DNA from: CAYUVH01 sp964448135 | Lineage (GTDB): Bacteria; Verrucomicrobiota; Verrucomicrobiia; Limisphaerales; UBA8199 | Direction: 5' to 3' | Assembly: GCA_964448135.1 (NCBI GenBank) | Contig: CAYUVH010000032.1 | Span: 62,001 to 126,000, forward strand | Length of the DNA stretch: 64,000 bases | Shown here: positions 35,072 through 46,400 of the stretch, in pieces | Numbering within the stretch: the stretch's first letter is position 1 | How the letters are laid out: each line of letters begins with the position of its first letter | Notes under the pieces: generated by a model | What the model saw: the letters and a program-made list of their open reading frames with translations, nothing else | Database searches by the model: none | Told to the model about the DNA's origin: nothing | Made by a program: the position numbers and the translations under genes

Positions 35072-36015
35072 TGCGCAAGACGAGCCTGGACATGGTTTAT
35101 GAGCTGGCCAAGAAGGACAAACGCATTGTCTTCATTGGCTCGGACCTGGGCGTCGGCACGCTGAAGCAGTTCAAGGCCGAGATGCCGGACCGCTTCCTGA
35201 TGGAAGGCGTGAGCGAGGCGAACGTGGTCGGCATGGCCGCGGGCCTGGCGCTCGAAGGCAAGATTGTTTACGTCAACACGATCGCGACGTTTCTGACGCG
35301 CCGCTGCTTCGAGCAGGTGGCGCTGGATTGCTGCCTGCACAAAACCAATGTGCGGCTGATCGCGAACGGTGGCGGCGTGGTGTATGCGCCGCTCGGGCCG
35401 ACGCATGAAGCGATCGAGGACATTGGAATTTTCCGCACGTTGCCGGGCATGACGATAGTTTCCGTGGCGGACGCCGAGGAAATGAAGCGCATGATGCCGG
35501 AAACGGTGGAGCATAAGGGGCCGATTTACATCCGCCTCGGCAAGGGCGGCGAACCGGTGGTCACGAACCCGAACGTGCCGTTCAAGATGGACAAGGCTTA
35601 CCCGATGCGCGAAGGCAACGACGCGCTGATTATTTCGACGGGTATCACGCTGAAGGCGGCGTTGGACGCGGCGACCACGCTGGCGGCCATGGGCATCGAG
35701 ACGGGCGTGTTGCACATGCCGGTCGTGAAGCCGATGGACACGGAAACGCTTTTGAAGATGGTACGCCCGGTGTCGGCCGTGGTGACGATCGAAGAGCATA
35801 CGGTCATCGGCGGCCTCGGCAGCGCGGTGGCGGAAGTGCTCGCGGAAACGGAATTTGATTCGCCGAAGCGCTTTCGCCGGCTGGGCATTCCGGATGTGTT
35901 CCCGGACCAGTACGGCTCGCAGGCGACGCTGATGAAGCGCTACGACATCACGACGGAAAAGCTGGTGTCGCTCGTGCAGGAACTTTCCGCCAAACCGGCG
36001 GCGGCGCGGGCCTGA
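35071..36015 (+). CDS. Transketolase, C-terminal (pyrimidine-binding) subunit
   Basis: 314 aa, overlapping the previous stop by one base (TAATG). The Pyr domain shows FLMEGVSEANVVGMAAGLAL with the conserved glutamate, and GGGVVYAPLGPTHEAIEDIG. The C-terminal domain contains IIEEHT-like VTIEEHTVIGGLGSAVAEVL. It must pair with the product of the previous gene to give an active ThDP enzyme. Confidence 0.9.
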   Translation: MRKTSLDMVYELAKKDKRIVFIGSDLGVGTLKQFKAEMPDRFLMEGVSEANVVGMAAGLALEGKIVYVNTIATFLTRRCFEQVALDCCLHKTNVRLIANGGGVVYAPLGPTHEAIEDIGIFRTLPGMTIVSVADAEEMKRMMPETVEHKGPIYIRLGKGGEPVVTNPNVPFKMDKAYPMREGNDALIISTGITLKAALDAATTLAAMGIETGVLHMPVVKPMDTETLLKMVRPVSAVVTIEEHTVIGGLGSAVAEVLAETEFDSPKRFRRLGIPDVFPDQYGSQATLMKRYDITTEKLVSLVQELSAKPAAARA

Positions 36016-36063
36016 GCGGCTGCGCCGTGGTGACCGGCATTACGTTAACCTCCCGCAAACTTT

Positions 36064-36729
36064 ATGGGACAATTGTTGAATATTGTTACGCCGCTGCATA
36101 AAGCGACGAAGCGTGATTACCTCGCCCGCATGGTGGACGACAAGGTCCACTGCATGCTCAAGGCGAAGGAATACGAACAGGATTACTGGGACGGCGACCG
36201 CCGCTACGGCTACGGCGGCTACAAATATCTGGCCGGCCGCTGGAAACCCGTGGCGCAGGCGCTGATTGACCGCTACGGCCTGAAGGCGGGCTCGAAGGTG
36301 CTCGACGTCGGCTGCGGCAAGGCGTTTTTGCTGCACGAAATGCAGTTGATCGAGCCGGGCTTGGAATTGGTGGGCTTCGATGTCTCCAAGCACGGGCTGG
36401 CCTCGCGTCATCCGGATTTCAAGGGCACGCTGTTCAAGTACCGCGCGCAGGACGCGTATCCATACGGCGACAAGGCTTTCGACCTCGTCATCTCGCTCGG
36501 CTGTCTGCACAACCTGCGCCTCTTCGAATTGAAGACGGCGCTGGCGGAAATCCAGCGCGTCGGCAAGAACGGTTACGTGATGCTGGAGAGTTACCGCAAC
36601 GAACTTGAAATGTTTAATTTGGAGTGCTGGGCGCTGACGGCCGAGTCGTTGCTTGATACCGCCGAGTGGATCTGGCTCTACAACCACTTCGGCTACACCG
36701 GCGATTACGAATTCATTTACTTCGAGTGA
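36064..36729 (+). CDS. Class I SAM-dependent methyltransferase
   Basis: 221 aa. Motif I is VLDVGCGKAFLLHEM (~79-93), followed by LVGFDVSKHG, FDLVISLGCLHNL and the post-II segment EIQRVGKNGYVMLESY. It is likely a sugar C- or O-methyltransferase within the operon. It ends in GAGTGA, where the next gene's GTG overlaps by 4 nt, which implies coupling. Confidence 0.85.
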   Translation: MGQLLNIVTPLHKATKRDYLARMVDDKVHCMLKAKEYEQDYWDGDRRYGYGGYKYLAGRWKPVAQALIDRYGLKAGSKVLDVGCGKAFLLHEMQLIEPGLELVGFDVSKHGLASRHPDFKGTLFKYRAQDAYPYGDKAFDLVISLGCLHNLRLFELKTALAEIQRVGKNGYVMLESYRNELEMFNLECWALTAESLLDTAEWIWLYNHFGYTGDYEFIYFE

Positions 36730-37778
36730 AATTCAAAGCCGCCATTCTCGTCGAGCTCAAGCAGCCGCTGGTCATCGAGGAAATCGAGAGTCCCGCGCTT
36801 CGCTTTGGGCAGGTCCTGGTCCGCATCCTCTGCAGCGGCATTTGCGGCGCGCAGATCAACGAAATCGAAGGCGCCAAGGGTCCGGATAAATTTCTTCCGC
36901 ACCTGCTCGGTCACGAGGCCACGGCCATCGTCGAGGAAGTCGGCGAAGGCGTGTCCACCGTGAAGCCGGGCGATCGCGTCGTGTGCCACTGGCGCAAGGG
37001 CGCGGGTTTGCAGGGGCCGACTCCGCTCTACAAGTCGAAGTCGTTTCCGAAGATCAACTCGGGCTGGGTCACGACGTTCAGCGAATATTCCATCGTCTCG
37101 GAAAATCGCGTCACCAAGGTGCCGGAGAATTTTGATCCCGAGGCGGGTGCATTGTTCGGTTGCGCGGTGACAACCGCGCTCGGTGTTGTGAACAACAACG
37201 CGAAGCTGGGTATCGGCGAAAGCATCGTGGTGATCGGCACCGGCGGCGTGGGATTGAATATCATTCAGTTCGCGGCCCGCGTGGCGGCCTATCCGATCAT
37301 CGGTGTTGATTTGCACGACCACAAACTCGAGCTGGCGAAGAAGCTGGGTGCGACGCACACGATCAATTCGAAATCCGGCGATCTGCGCGAGGAAATCCGC
37401 AAAATTGTTGGACCGCAGGGCGTGGACGTGGCGATTGAGAACACGGGCATCGCTGATTTGATTGAAGTGGCCTACGAAGTGACTGGAGCACAGGGCCGCG
37501 TGATCCTGGTGGGCGTGCCGCCGAAGGCCGCGCGCAAGCCGAGCATTTACACCCTGCCGCTGCATTTCAAAAAGGTGCTGACCGGCTCCGAAGGCGGCGA
37601 TTGTCGGCCGGAGATTGATATTCCGAAGCTGGTGCGGCTGGTCGAATCCAAGAAACTCGATTTCAACGGCCTCGTCAGCAAGCGCTACCAGCTCGAGGAA
37701 ATCAACGAGGCCATCAGCGACCTCAAGAACGGCCGCGTCGCCGGGCGTTGCATGGTGATGCTTGGAAACGCCGCCTAG
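36726..37778 (+). CDS. Zinc-type (MDR) alcohol dehydrogenase, structural zinc lobe missing
   Basis: 350 aa from the GTG at 36726. MDR landmarks are ILCSGICGAQINE, LLGHEATAIVEEVGEGV (catalytic zinc site) and the NAD(P) loop VIGTGGVGLN. The four-cysteine structural zinc lobe usual in alcohol dehydrogenases is absent (region ~95-125 has one Cys only). It probably oxidises or reduces a hydroxyl of the operon's sugar intermediate. Translationally coupled to the preceding methyltransferase. Confidence 0.87.
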   Translation: MKFKAAILVELKQPLVIEEIESPALRFGQVLVRILCSGICGAQINEIEGAKGPDKFLPHLLGHEATAIVEEVGEGVSTVKPGDRVVCHWRKGAGLQGPTPLYKSKSFPKINSGWVTTFSEYSIVSENRVTKVPENFDPEAGALFGCAVTTALGVVNNNAKLGIGESIVVIGTGGVGLNIIQFAARVAAYPIIGVDLHDHKLELAKKLGATHTINSKSGDLREEIRKIVGPQGVDVAIENTGIADLIEVAYEVTGAQGRVILVGVPPKAARKPSIYTLPLHFKKVLTGSEGGDCRPEIDIPKLVRLVESKKLDFNGLVSKRYQLEEINEAISDLKNGRVAGRCMVMLGNAA

Positions 37779-37796
37779 AGGCCCGGCCGGTATCCG

Positions 37797-38687
37797 ATGA
37801 GCACTCCGGCCGCGTCAGCGAGTGGAAAGGCCGGTCCCGCGAAAGGGCCAATCCTGATCGTGGGCGGCGATGGCCAGCTTGGGAAAGCGATCGCGAGTCT
37901 TTGCGAAAGGGAAGCACTGCCCTATATCACCACAACCCGCCGCCCACTTCCGCCGGACGATCAGCGTTTTCAGTTTGATCTGGCCGCTGAATCCTGGCCG
38001 CCGCTTCCCGAGTGCTCTGCGGCGATCATATGCGCCGCCGTCACCAGTCAGGACCTCTGCCGGCGCGACCCGGTCGGAACGAGGAAGATCAATGTGGAAC
38101 AGACGACGTGTTTGATTCGCCAACTCGTCGAAGCCGGCACCTTCGTGGTCTTTCTCTCAACGAATCTGGTGTTTGACGGCCAAAAGCCCCGTCGCCCAGC
38201 CGCGGACGAACAGTGCCCGCTGGTGGAATACGGCCGGCAGAAAGCGGAAGTGGAACGCGCCCTGCGCGCGTGGCCGCAGAAGACGGCGGTCGTGCGACTG
38301 ACGAAAGTTATTCATGCGGAACTGAGCCTGCTCAAGAACTGGAACCAGGCATTGGGGGCAAACCAACACATTCGCGCTTTCAGCAATTACATCTGCGCGC
38401 CGGTGAATCTGGCGACAGTCGTCGCCGGGATCGCGCGAATTGCGACGCGGCAGCTTTCCGGCATCTGGCAATTTTCCGCGCCAGCCGACATGGCTTATGC
38501 CGACATCGCGCGGCATCTGGCCAAACGACTGGGGCGCGATCCGTCGCTGGTGCAGGCCGTTCCGGCGCCGGCGGATTCGGTCGAGCAAGCGCCCGCGCAT
38601 ACCAGCCTGGATGCGAGCCGCGCGGAGAAGGAACTGGGATTGAAATTTCCAGAGGGACCAGCCGTGCTGGACGAGGTGTTGTCGTGA
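37797..38687 (+). CDS. RmlD-like NAD(P)-dependent sugar reductase
   Basis: 296 aa. The N-terminal PILIVGGDGQLGKAIAS is the Rossmann loop typical of dTDP-4-dehydrorhamnose reductases. FLSTNLVFDGQK and the YGRQK (YxxxK) active site follow, and the C-terminal RAEKELGLKFP resembles RmlD ends. The specificity may differ from rhamnose. It overlaps the next GTG start by 4 nt (GTGA). Confidence 0.82.
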   Translation: MSTPAASASGKAGPAKGPILIVGGDGQLGKAIASLCEREALPYITTTRRPLPPDDQRFQFDLAAESWPPLPECSAAIICAAVTSQDLCRRDPVGTRKINVEQTTCLIRQLVEAGTFVVFLSTNLVFDGQKPRRPAADEQCPLVEYGRQKAEVERALRAWPQKTAVVRLTKVIHAELSLLKNWNQALGANQHIRAFSNYICAPVNLATVVAGIARIATRQLSGIWQFSAPADMAYADIARHLAKRLGRDPSLVQAVPAPADSVEQAPAHTSLDASRAEKELGLKFPEGPAVLDEVLS

Positions 38688-39655
38688 GCGCTACGCAACC
38701 ACAACTTCCGCGCCTCTCGGTGGTGTTGCCGAATTACAATCATTCGGCCTACCTGCCCGCCTGCCTGAAGGCAATGCTCAACCAGACGGTGCAACCTTAT
38801 GAAATCGTCGCGGTGGACGATGGCTCCACGGACAACAGCGTCGAGATCCTCCAGGACTTCGCGCGCAAATATCCTAACGTCAAAGTCTTCCAGAACGACA
38901 AGAATCGCGGAGTGAATTACACGCTCAATCGCGGCGCGGAACTGGCGACGGGCGATTATCTGCTGCTTTCGGCAGCGGATGATGAGGTGGTGCCCGGGAT
39001 GTTTGAAAAATCGCTGCGATTGCTCGCGCAATATCCGAAGGCAGCGTTGAGTTGCACGGTCTGCCTCTGGCGCTACGAACACTCGAATCTTTCCTGGCAC
39101 ATGGGCGTCGGAATGTCGCCGACGCCCGCTTATCTTTCGCCGGATGACCTGATTCGGATCGGGAAGTCCGGCAAACTCCTGATCAGCAGCAGCAGTGTCA
39201 TCATCCGGAAGGACGCGTTCAAATGGGTGGGCGGATTACACAATGATTTGCGGTGGCACGCGGATTGGTTTCTCAGCAACGCGGCGGCGTTTCGCGATGG
39301 GCTCTGCTTCGTGCCGGAGATGCTTTCTGTGGTGAATATTCTGCCGAATTCCCATTACACCGCGGGGCGTGAAAAGCCCGAACATCGGCACGTGCTCGAA
39401 CGGATTGTGGAACTGCTCAACACGCCGCACTTCGCAGAAGTCCGCGACCGGATCAAGGACAGCGCGGCGCTTTCGCTGTTTGGCATGCCGATGATGCGCG
39501 TGCTGCGATCGAAGCCGGAGTTCAAACCATATCTCACGCCGGCTTTTCGCTACCGCACCTGGTGGCGCTATGCGGAGGTGACCGGCAGCAGGATTCTGCC
39601 GAAATGGGTGGCGAAACTCGTCCTGAACACGTTTTATCGCTTGCGCAAGAGCTGA
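38684..39655 (+). CDS. GT2-family glycosyltransferase
   Basis: 323 aa from the GTG at 38684. The GT-A opening is LSVVLPNYNHSAYLPACLKA, with VDDGSTDNSVEIL and the metal/donor region LSAADDEVVPGMF. It probably transfers the operon's sugar in the cytoplasm to a lipid-linked or protein acceptor. It is paralogous to the GT2 at 28270-29229; both lack predicted membrane helices. Confidence 0.87.
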   Translation: MSATQPQLPRLSVVLPNYNHSAYLPACLKAMLNQTVQPYEIVAVDDGSTDNSVEILQDFARKYPNVKVFQNDKNRGVNYTLNRGAELATGDYLLLSAADDEVVPGMFEKSLRLLAQYPKAALSCTVCLWRYEHSNLSWHMGVGMSPTPAYLSPDDLIRIGKSGKLLISSSSVIIRKDAFKWVGGLHNDLRWHADWFLSNAAAFRDGLCFVPEMLSVVNILPNSHYTAGREKPEHRHVLERIVELLNTPHFAEVRDRIKDSAALSLFGMPMMRVLRSKPEFKPYLTPAFRYRTWWRYAEVTGSRILPKWVAKLVLNTFYRLRKS

Positions 39656-39690
39656 TCCCGGGCAACCAATAACACAAACCGAACCGCGAC

Positions 39691-40401
39691 ATGATCATCC
39701 ACAAGCTCATTACGCAGTATGTGAAGCACAAGGATGACTCGTCCTTTTACCTCGACCAGGCCCTGGACGCCATCCGCTGGATCGAGAAAAGCGGCGTGCC
39801 GATGAGTCCGCAGACACGCGCGCTCGATCTCGGTTGCGGACACGGGGTCTTCGGCGCGGAACTGACGAAACGAGGCTGCCAGGTGATGTTTGCCGATGAA
39901 GACAACTGGCTGTTACCGGAGCTGAAAGACGCCCCCTTCCGCCGCGTGAACATAGACAAGGACGACCTCGCCGAACTCGGCCAGTTCGACCTCGTCATCT
40001 GCTCAAACGTTTACGAGCACCTCACGCAACCGGATCGGTTTCTCGATTCCGTCCACCGCATCCTGACTCCGAAGGGCAAACTCTACCTGAGTTGGACCAA
40101 CTGGCTATCGCCGTGGGGTGGACATGAGTTTTCGCCGTTTCACTATCTGGGTGTGCAGCGCGGCTACCGCCTCTACGACAAGCTCACCAAGCGGAAGCGC
40201 AAGCACACGCCCTATGAGAATCTGTTTCCCACCTATATCGGTAAAACGATGAGTCAAATCCGCAACAGTCCGACATTAACGATCGAGCGCGCGGCGCCGC
40301 GGTATTATACGGAGTTTGCATTTCTGCTCTACCTTCCGATTGTCCGCGAGTTCCTGACGTGGAACTGCGCGCTGCTCATCGGTCGAAAAGCGCAGAAGTA
40401 G
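39691..40401 (+). CDS. Class I SAM-dependent methyltransferase
   Basis: 236 aa. Motif I is ALDLGCGHGVFGAEL (~44-58), then FADEDNW, FDLVICSNVYEHL and HRILTPKGKLYLSWTNW. A C-terminal hydrophobic segment (YTEFAFLLYLPIVREFL) could associate with a membrane. Last gene of the operon, 35 nt after the GT2 and convergent with the giant gene that ends at 40481. Confidence 0.85.
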   Translation: MIIHKLITQYVKHKDDSSFYLDQALDAIRWIEKSGVPMSPQTRALDLGCGHGVFGAELTKRGCQVMFADEDNWLLPELKDAPFRRVNIDKDDLAELGQFDLVICSNVYEHLTQPDRFLDSVHRILTPKGKLYLSWTNWLSPWGGHEFSPFHYLGVQRGYRLYDKLTKRKRKHTPYENLFPTYIGKTMSQIRNSPTLTIERAAPRYYTEFAFLLYLPIVREFLTWNCALLIGRKAQK

Positions 40402-40480
40402 TTTTGCGTCCAGGCGGTGCACCCAGAGCGGCAGGAGCCAGATATACAGAAGGGCGGGTACTCGAGGGCGTCCTCCGCGT

Positions 40481-43400
40481 TCAGGGCGAACGGAGACGAT
40501 AACTCGTGTTCTCGGGGCCAATAGGCTCTCTGAGGGAGCTATTCGTCACGCCCCGCACGATTGAATTTGTATCCAGCGGCGACCAGAGCCCGCCGGAAAC
40601 GGAGCCGGTAAGCGCAACCGGATACATGTTCGTAAAATACGCCGGCCAGCTGAGAACGACCGAATTTCCGGAGCGCGCGATGGTCAACGGCGGGGAGGGC
40701 AAATAGAGCAGGGTCACATTGTCCAATTGGAAGAAGCCGGGGCCGGTGTAGGATTCCGGGATATCGAGGTCGAAGCAGAGGCGCACGCCGGTGCCGCCGA
40801 AGGAGGTCAGGTCCAGCGTATTCGTCTGGCTGCCGGTATCGTAGTTGGCCGTGCCGGGATTGGCGGTGAGCATAACGTTGGTTTGGAATCCGATTCCGCC
40901 GCCGTAGGGTTCGAGAACCACGCTGAATTTGCGAGGGAGGGTGGCGGTGCCATAGTTCAGGAGGTCCCACCCCGCGCGCCAGGAAAACGTTAGGGTGATG
41001 GGCCCGCGAGGCAGCAGGAGATCCACGGCGATGCGGCAGCGACCGGGGCCATTGCCGTCGAAGCCGGAAGTGAGGCAGTATTTGCCATCCACGGGCAAGG
41101 CGGAGAAGAAGCCGAAGCCGTTGTTGTAACCGGCGGGGCGCGGGGAGAAGGAGAGCAATGGCAAAGGGACGTCGGTGACCAGCCAGTTGGTGGTGGTGCC
41201 GGTTTCGAAGCTGCCGTTGCGGATGACCGGCGGCAGATTAATGGCCAGGGCTGCGTTCGAGCTCAGAGCGACGCCGGCGATGTTGCTCGCGGCCACGTTG
41301 TAATTTGCGACGTTGTAGTAGTTCAAACCCGTCAGAGTAAGGTTGGCATTCGTGGCGCCGGCAATCGGGCTGCTGTTGACGAACCATTGATACCCCAGCG
41401 GACGGGTGCCCGAGGCGAGGGCAGTGAAAGTGGTGTTGGTGCCATAGTCAGCATTGCGGCTTACCGGCTGCGTCAGCCACGCGGGCGACAGGGGGCATTT
41501 GCCTTCCGTGAAAGCGAAATAGAGCGACTGAATCTCGTTCGAGGACAGCGCCCGATTGTAAATCGCCGCCTCGTCCACGCTGCCCAGGAAGCAACTGGCC
41601 AGGGTGTCGCCTCGCGCCCCGATCGCAAGGCTATTACTGAAGGTGAACACCTGGCTATACGGCACTACCGCGCTACCGACGCCGTCCACATAGAAAGTGA
41701 CGTTCGAGCTCAATTTGGTAACGGCGACATGATGCCAGTTTGTGTCGGTCACGACCGAGGGGCTGCTGACGTTGTTCACGCCCACTTTGGTTAGGTAAAG
41801 CGTGCCATCGTCGAAAATCCCGAAGCCGTAGCCACCCACACCGTAAGCCACCATTTCACCGTCCGAGCCGGAGCCGGTGCTCTGCGTGGCACTCGCGCGC
41901 TTCATCCAGGCTTCGATGGTGAAGTTCTGTAACTGCCAGGCGGCGGGATTGCCCACGAGCACGGCATCAAGGATGCCATCGAATACGAAGGCGCGCCCGA
42001 CGCGCCCCGGACCAAAGGTGGTGCTGCCCATGAGCGTGCCGGGCAAGGCGGTCAGGTTTTCCTGCGCGGTGTTCTCGGCCTGCCACCAGGCGACCAGGCC
42101 GGGAGGCGCCGAAAGGCAAACCGGGTCCACCACCGTGAGCACAGCGTTGGAGCTGGTCGCGTAACTGAAGGAGTTGGACACCAAAACAGAGTACGGGCCG
42201 CCGTTTGAAGGTTGAATATCGTTGAGGCGCAAAAAGTTGGTCGTGGCCCCGGGCAACGGCGATCCATTCAGGAGCCATTGATAGGTAAACGGCGGTTCTC
42301 CCGCGGCGGCCACGAACATCGAGTAGGCGACTCCGGGCACGACCGTGCGGCCCTCGGGTTGGATCGCAATTGAAACCGGCAGTCGCAACACCAGCAGCGC
42401 GGGAGTACTGGTCACGATCATCGCAAAATTTGAAATGACCACGGTGTAGCTGCCGGCGTCGCCGATTTTGATGTCGCTCACGGTCAGCAGCGACTGCGTG
42501 GCACCCGCCAGATTGGTGTCGTTGCGGCGCCATTGGAAGAAGAGCGGCGGGGCTCCGGTCACTCCCACCTGAAACACGGCGGTGGTGGCCAGAAAATTCG
42601 TCTGGGTCTGCGGCTGATCGGTGATGACCGTGGGCAGGGCGGCAGTCAAGGTCACCACGCTGCTGGTCACCGTGCCCACGACGTTCGAAACGGTCACGGT
42701 GTAAGCGCCCGAGTTGCTGGACTGCACGCTGCCAAAACTGAAGAACGAATTCGTCGCGCCGGCAATGGTGGCGCCCGCGAACTGCCATTGGTAGAAGCGC
42801 GGCAGGGTGCCGGCGATGTCCGGGCTGATTTGATTGCTCGTGCCGATGAGAACCACCCGATTTGCCGGCTGGATCGAGACCGAAGGGGGAACCGGAGTAA
42901 AGCATTTCCCCGCCAGGGTGGAATTATAGATCCGCAGAATTTCATCGGAAGTCAGCGGCCGATTGAAGATCGCCGGTTCATCGATGGCGCCGAGAAAACT
43001 GTTGGCCAGCGTATCACTGCGCGCGCCAATGCCCAGCGGCGTGGTAAATAGAAAGGTCGGATTGTACGTCATGGCCGGCAGGGCCACGCCGTCCACATAA
43101 ATAATCACCGTGGCATTCGACTTGGTCACGGCCAGGTGATGCCAGGCCGTGTTGGTGATCACGAAGGAAGTGTTGGCCGCGCCCACCGCCGTCTGGGTGA
43201 GATAAAGCCGGCCGTCGTTCCACAATCCGATGGCATAACCCTGCGAGCCAAAACCCAGGAGTATCGCATTGGGATCCGAGGAGACCGCAGTGGTGTTGTA
43301 ACGGCGGAACCAGGTTTCCAAGGTAAAGTCCTGGAGCTGCAAGGAGGCGGTATTCGTGATGACGAAAGCGTCGAAGCTGCCGTCAAAAGACATGGCCCGG

Positions 43401-46400
43401 CCGACAAATCCGTTGGTATAGGTGGGATTGCCGTTGATGCTGCCCGACAGATTGTTTACTTCGTCCGCCGGAAAACCCTCGCCCCGGCACCAGAACACCA
43501 GGCCGGTCGGCGCATTGGCGCAAATCGGGTTGGTCACCGTCAACTGCGCGTTCGCACTGACCGTGTAGCTAAAGGAATTGGACACGGCGACGGAATACAT
43601 CCCCGCGTTGGAGGGTTGCAGACCGAAGATGGTGAAAGCGCTGTCCGTGGCGCCGGAGATGCGTGTGCCGGCAAACTGCCACTGGTAGCGCAGGGGCGGA
43701 TCGCCCAGCGCGGCCACCGAGAAAGTAAAGTTGGCGGCTACCGGCACCGCGGCATCCAGTGGCGGGGAGGTAAGGATCACCGGGACGCGGATCACCAGCA
43801 GGGCCGGACTGCTCGTGACGGCGTTGATGGCATTGGTCACCACCACCAGATAGTTGCCCCCATCGCGCGGTTGCGCGTTCGAAATGGTCAGGGAGGAACC
43901 GGTCGCGCCCGGCAGGTTGGTGCCGTTGAAACGCCATTGATAAGACAGCGGCGTCTGGCCGGCGGCCCCGACCTGGAAAAACGCGGTCGTGCCCATGAGG
44001 ATGTTCGCATTCTGGGGCTGTGAAGTGATGACCGCGGCGTCAACCACGCTCACGTTGATGGGACTGCTCATGACCGCGCCGCCCGCATTCGTGACGATGA
44101 CGGTGTAGGTTCCCGCGTCGCTGAATTGTGAGCTGGAGAACGACAGGACGGCATTGGTCCCGGTGGCGAGATTGGTTCCCTGAAATTGCCACTGCCAGGC
44201 AAACGGAAGACTCCCCGTTACCGAGAGGGAGATCTGGTTGGACGTGTTGACATAGAACGTCAAGTTGGTCGGCTGGCCGGTGATCGCCGGCGGAATGGGA
44301 AAATAGCACTTGCCGGCCACGGTGGCATTGTAGAGGGATAGAATCTCGTCCGAGGTCAGGACGCGATTGTAGATGGAAACCTCGTCAATTTGCCCCAAAA
44401 AGCCGCTGGCGGAGGAATCCGAACGTATGCCCACCGCCATGCTGGTGGTGAAACTAAACGTCGGATTGTACGGGGCGGACTGGGCGCCGACGCCGTCCAC
44501 GTAGAAAATCTCGGTGGAACCCTGCCGGGTCACGGCCACATGATGCCAATTCGTATCGATTATGTGTTGCGGACTGGCGATCTGATTGACAGCGATGGCC
44601 GCCAGCAAAAGGGCTCCGTCATCCTGAATGGCCAGGGCATAGCCCGTCGCGCCGTAACCCACAATGACGGCGCTGGTGGTGTTGGAAGAGCTCTTCGTGT
44701 CACTGGCCCGGCGCAGCCAGGTTTCAATGGTGAAGCTTTGGCTCTGCGCGGCGGGAACCGGGCCGAACCGGATGCCCGAAGAAGTGCCATCGAGAGTAAC
44801 GGCCTTGTTTACCTTGCCGTCCGCGAAAGCGACGTTGCCCACGTTCGTGCCCAGCGCGTTATTGACCACCTCCGCGCCGGAGCCGTCACCCTTGCACCAG
44901 AACACCAGGCCGGACGGCGGTGTGACACAGGCGGGATTGGTCACGGCCAGCAAAGCGTTCGAGCTGACGGCAGTGCCATACAGATTGGAGACGATCACAT
45001 AATAGCTGCCTGCGTTGGTGACTTGAAAATTCAAGAGCGGCAGGAAGGGGGAAGCGCCGCTGGCGATGTCCGTCGTGCCAAACTTCCAGTAGTAACTCAG
45101 CGGCAAGGTGCCCCCGGCGACCACGCCCAGAGTCAAATTGCCGCCCAACGGCACGCTCTGGCTCTGCGGTTGCGTGGTAATGGTGGGGGCATACTTGATG
45201 CCCAGCAGCGCCGGGGCGCTCGTCACGGCGCCGTAGGGGTTGGTGATGGTCACCGTGAAGATTCCGGCATAACCAGCCTGAATGTTCGACACGGTGAGCG
45301 AGGAATCCGTGGCGTTATTGACGACGTGGCCGGCAAAGCGCCACTGGTAAGCGAGTGGTGGCGATCCGCCGGCCGTCACCGTAAAGGTGTTGGTTTCCCC
45401 GATGAAGTTCGTGCTGCCGGCCGGTTGGGTGATGATGAACGGAGGCAGCAGGACAGTCAGAGTCGCCACCTCGCTGGTAACCGAGCCGAAGGAGTTGGAG
45501 ACGACGATCTGGTAATCGCCGGCGTTGTTGGTGTGCACCCCGGTGAGATTCAAGGTGTAGTTCGTGGCGCCGTCGAGCCTGGCGCCGCTGAACAGCCATT
45601 GGTAATTCAGCCGAGGCGCGCCTGCGGCAACGACCGTGAACGATGCCGGCCCGGAATCCACCGCCACCGCGCCCAGCGGCTGCGTGGTAATGAAAGGCGG
45701 CGTCGGTAGATTGCACTTGCCCCGATTATCCGCCGAGTAGATCGCGGCGATTTCCCCGGCGAGGAGCGGACGATCATAGATTGCCGGCTCATCAATCGCT
45801 CCCAAAAAGCAATTACCTTGGGTGTCCCCGCGCGAACCAATGCCCATGGGAGTGCCAAACGAAAAGACCGGATCATAGGTCAGGGGAGGCAACGCGACTC
45901 CATCCACAAAAATGATCACGGTGGCATTTGATTTGGTGACGGCCATGTGATGCCAGGCCGTGTCGGTGATTTGAGGGGTGGCGGTGTTTACTGCTCCGAT
46001 GTCTGTCTGTGTGAGAAACAGCCGGCCATCGTCAAAAATTCCCATCCCATAACCCCCCTGGCCATAACCCACAAGCATGGCATTGCCGTCGCCAGGTTTC
46101 GTGCTGGCCGTGGGGCTGTAACGCCGAATCCAGGCTTCGATGGTGAAATTCGAAACCTGAAATGCCGGCGGATTTCCGACGACCACGCCATCCTTGTCGC
46201 CATCGAAACTGAAGGCCACGCCATTGAACCCGTTGGTGTAAGTGGCATTGCCCATCCTGGTGCCGCTGGCGCCCGTGACCCGGTCGAGAGTGTTGCTTTC
46301 AGCCCGCCACCAGCCGACGATTCCCGAAAGTGGCACCGAGCAGGCCGGGTTGGTGACGGTCAGGATGGCGGTCGGACTCGCGGCCACACCGAAAATATTG

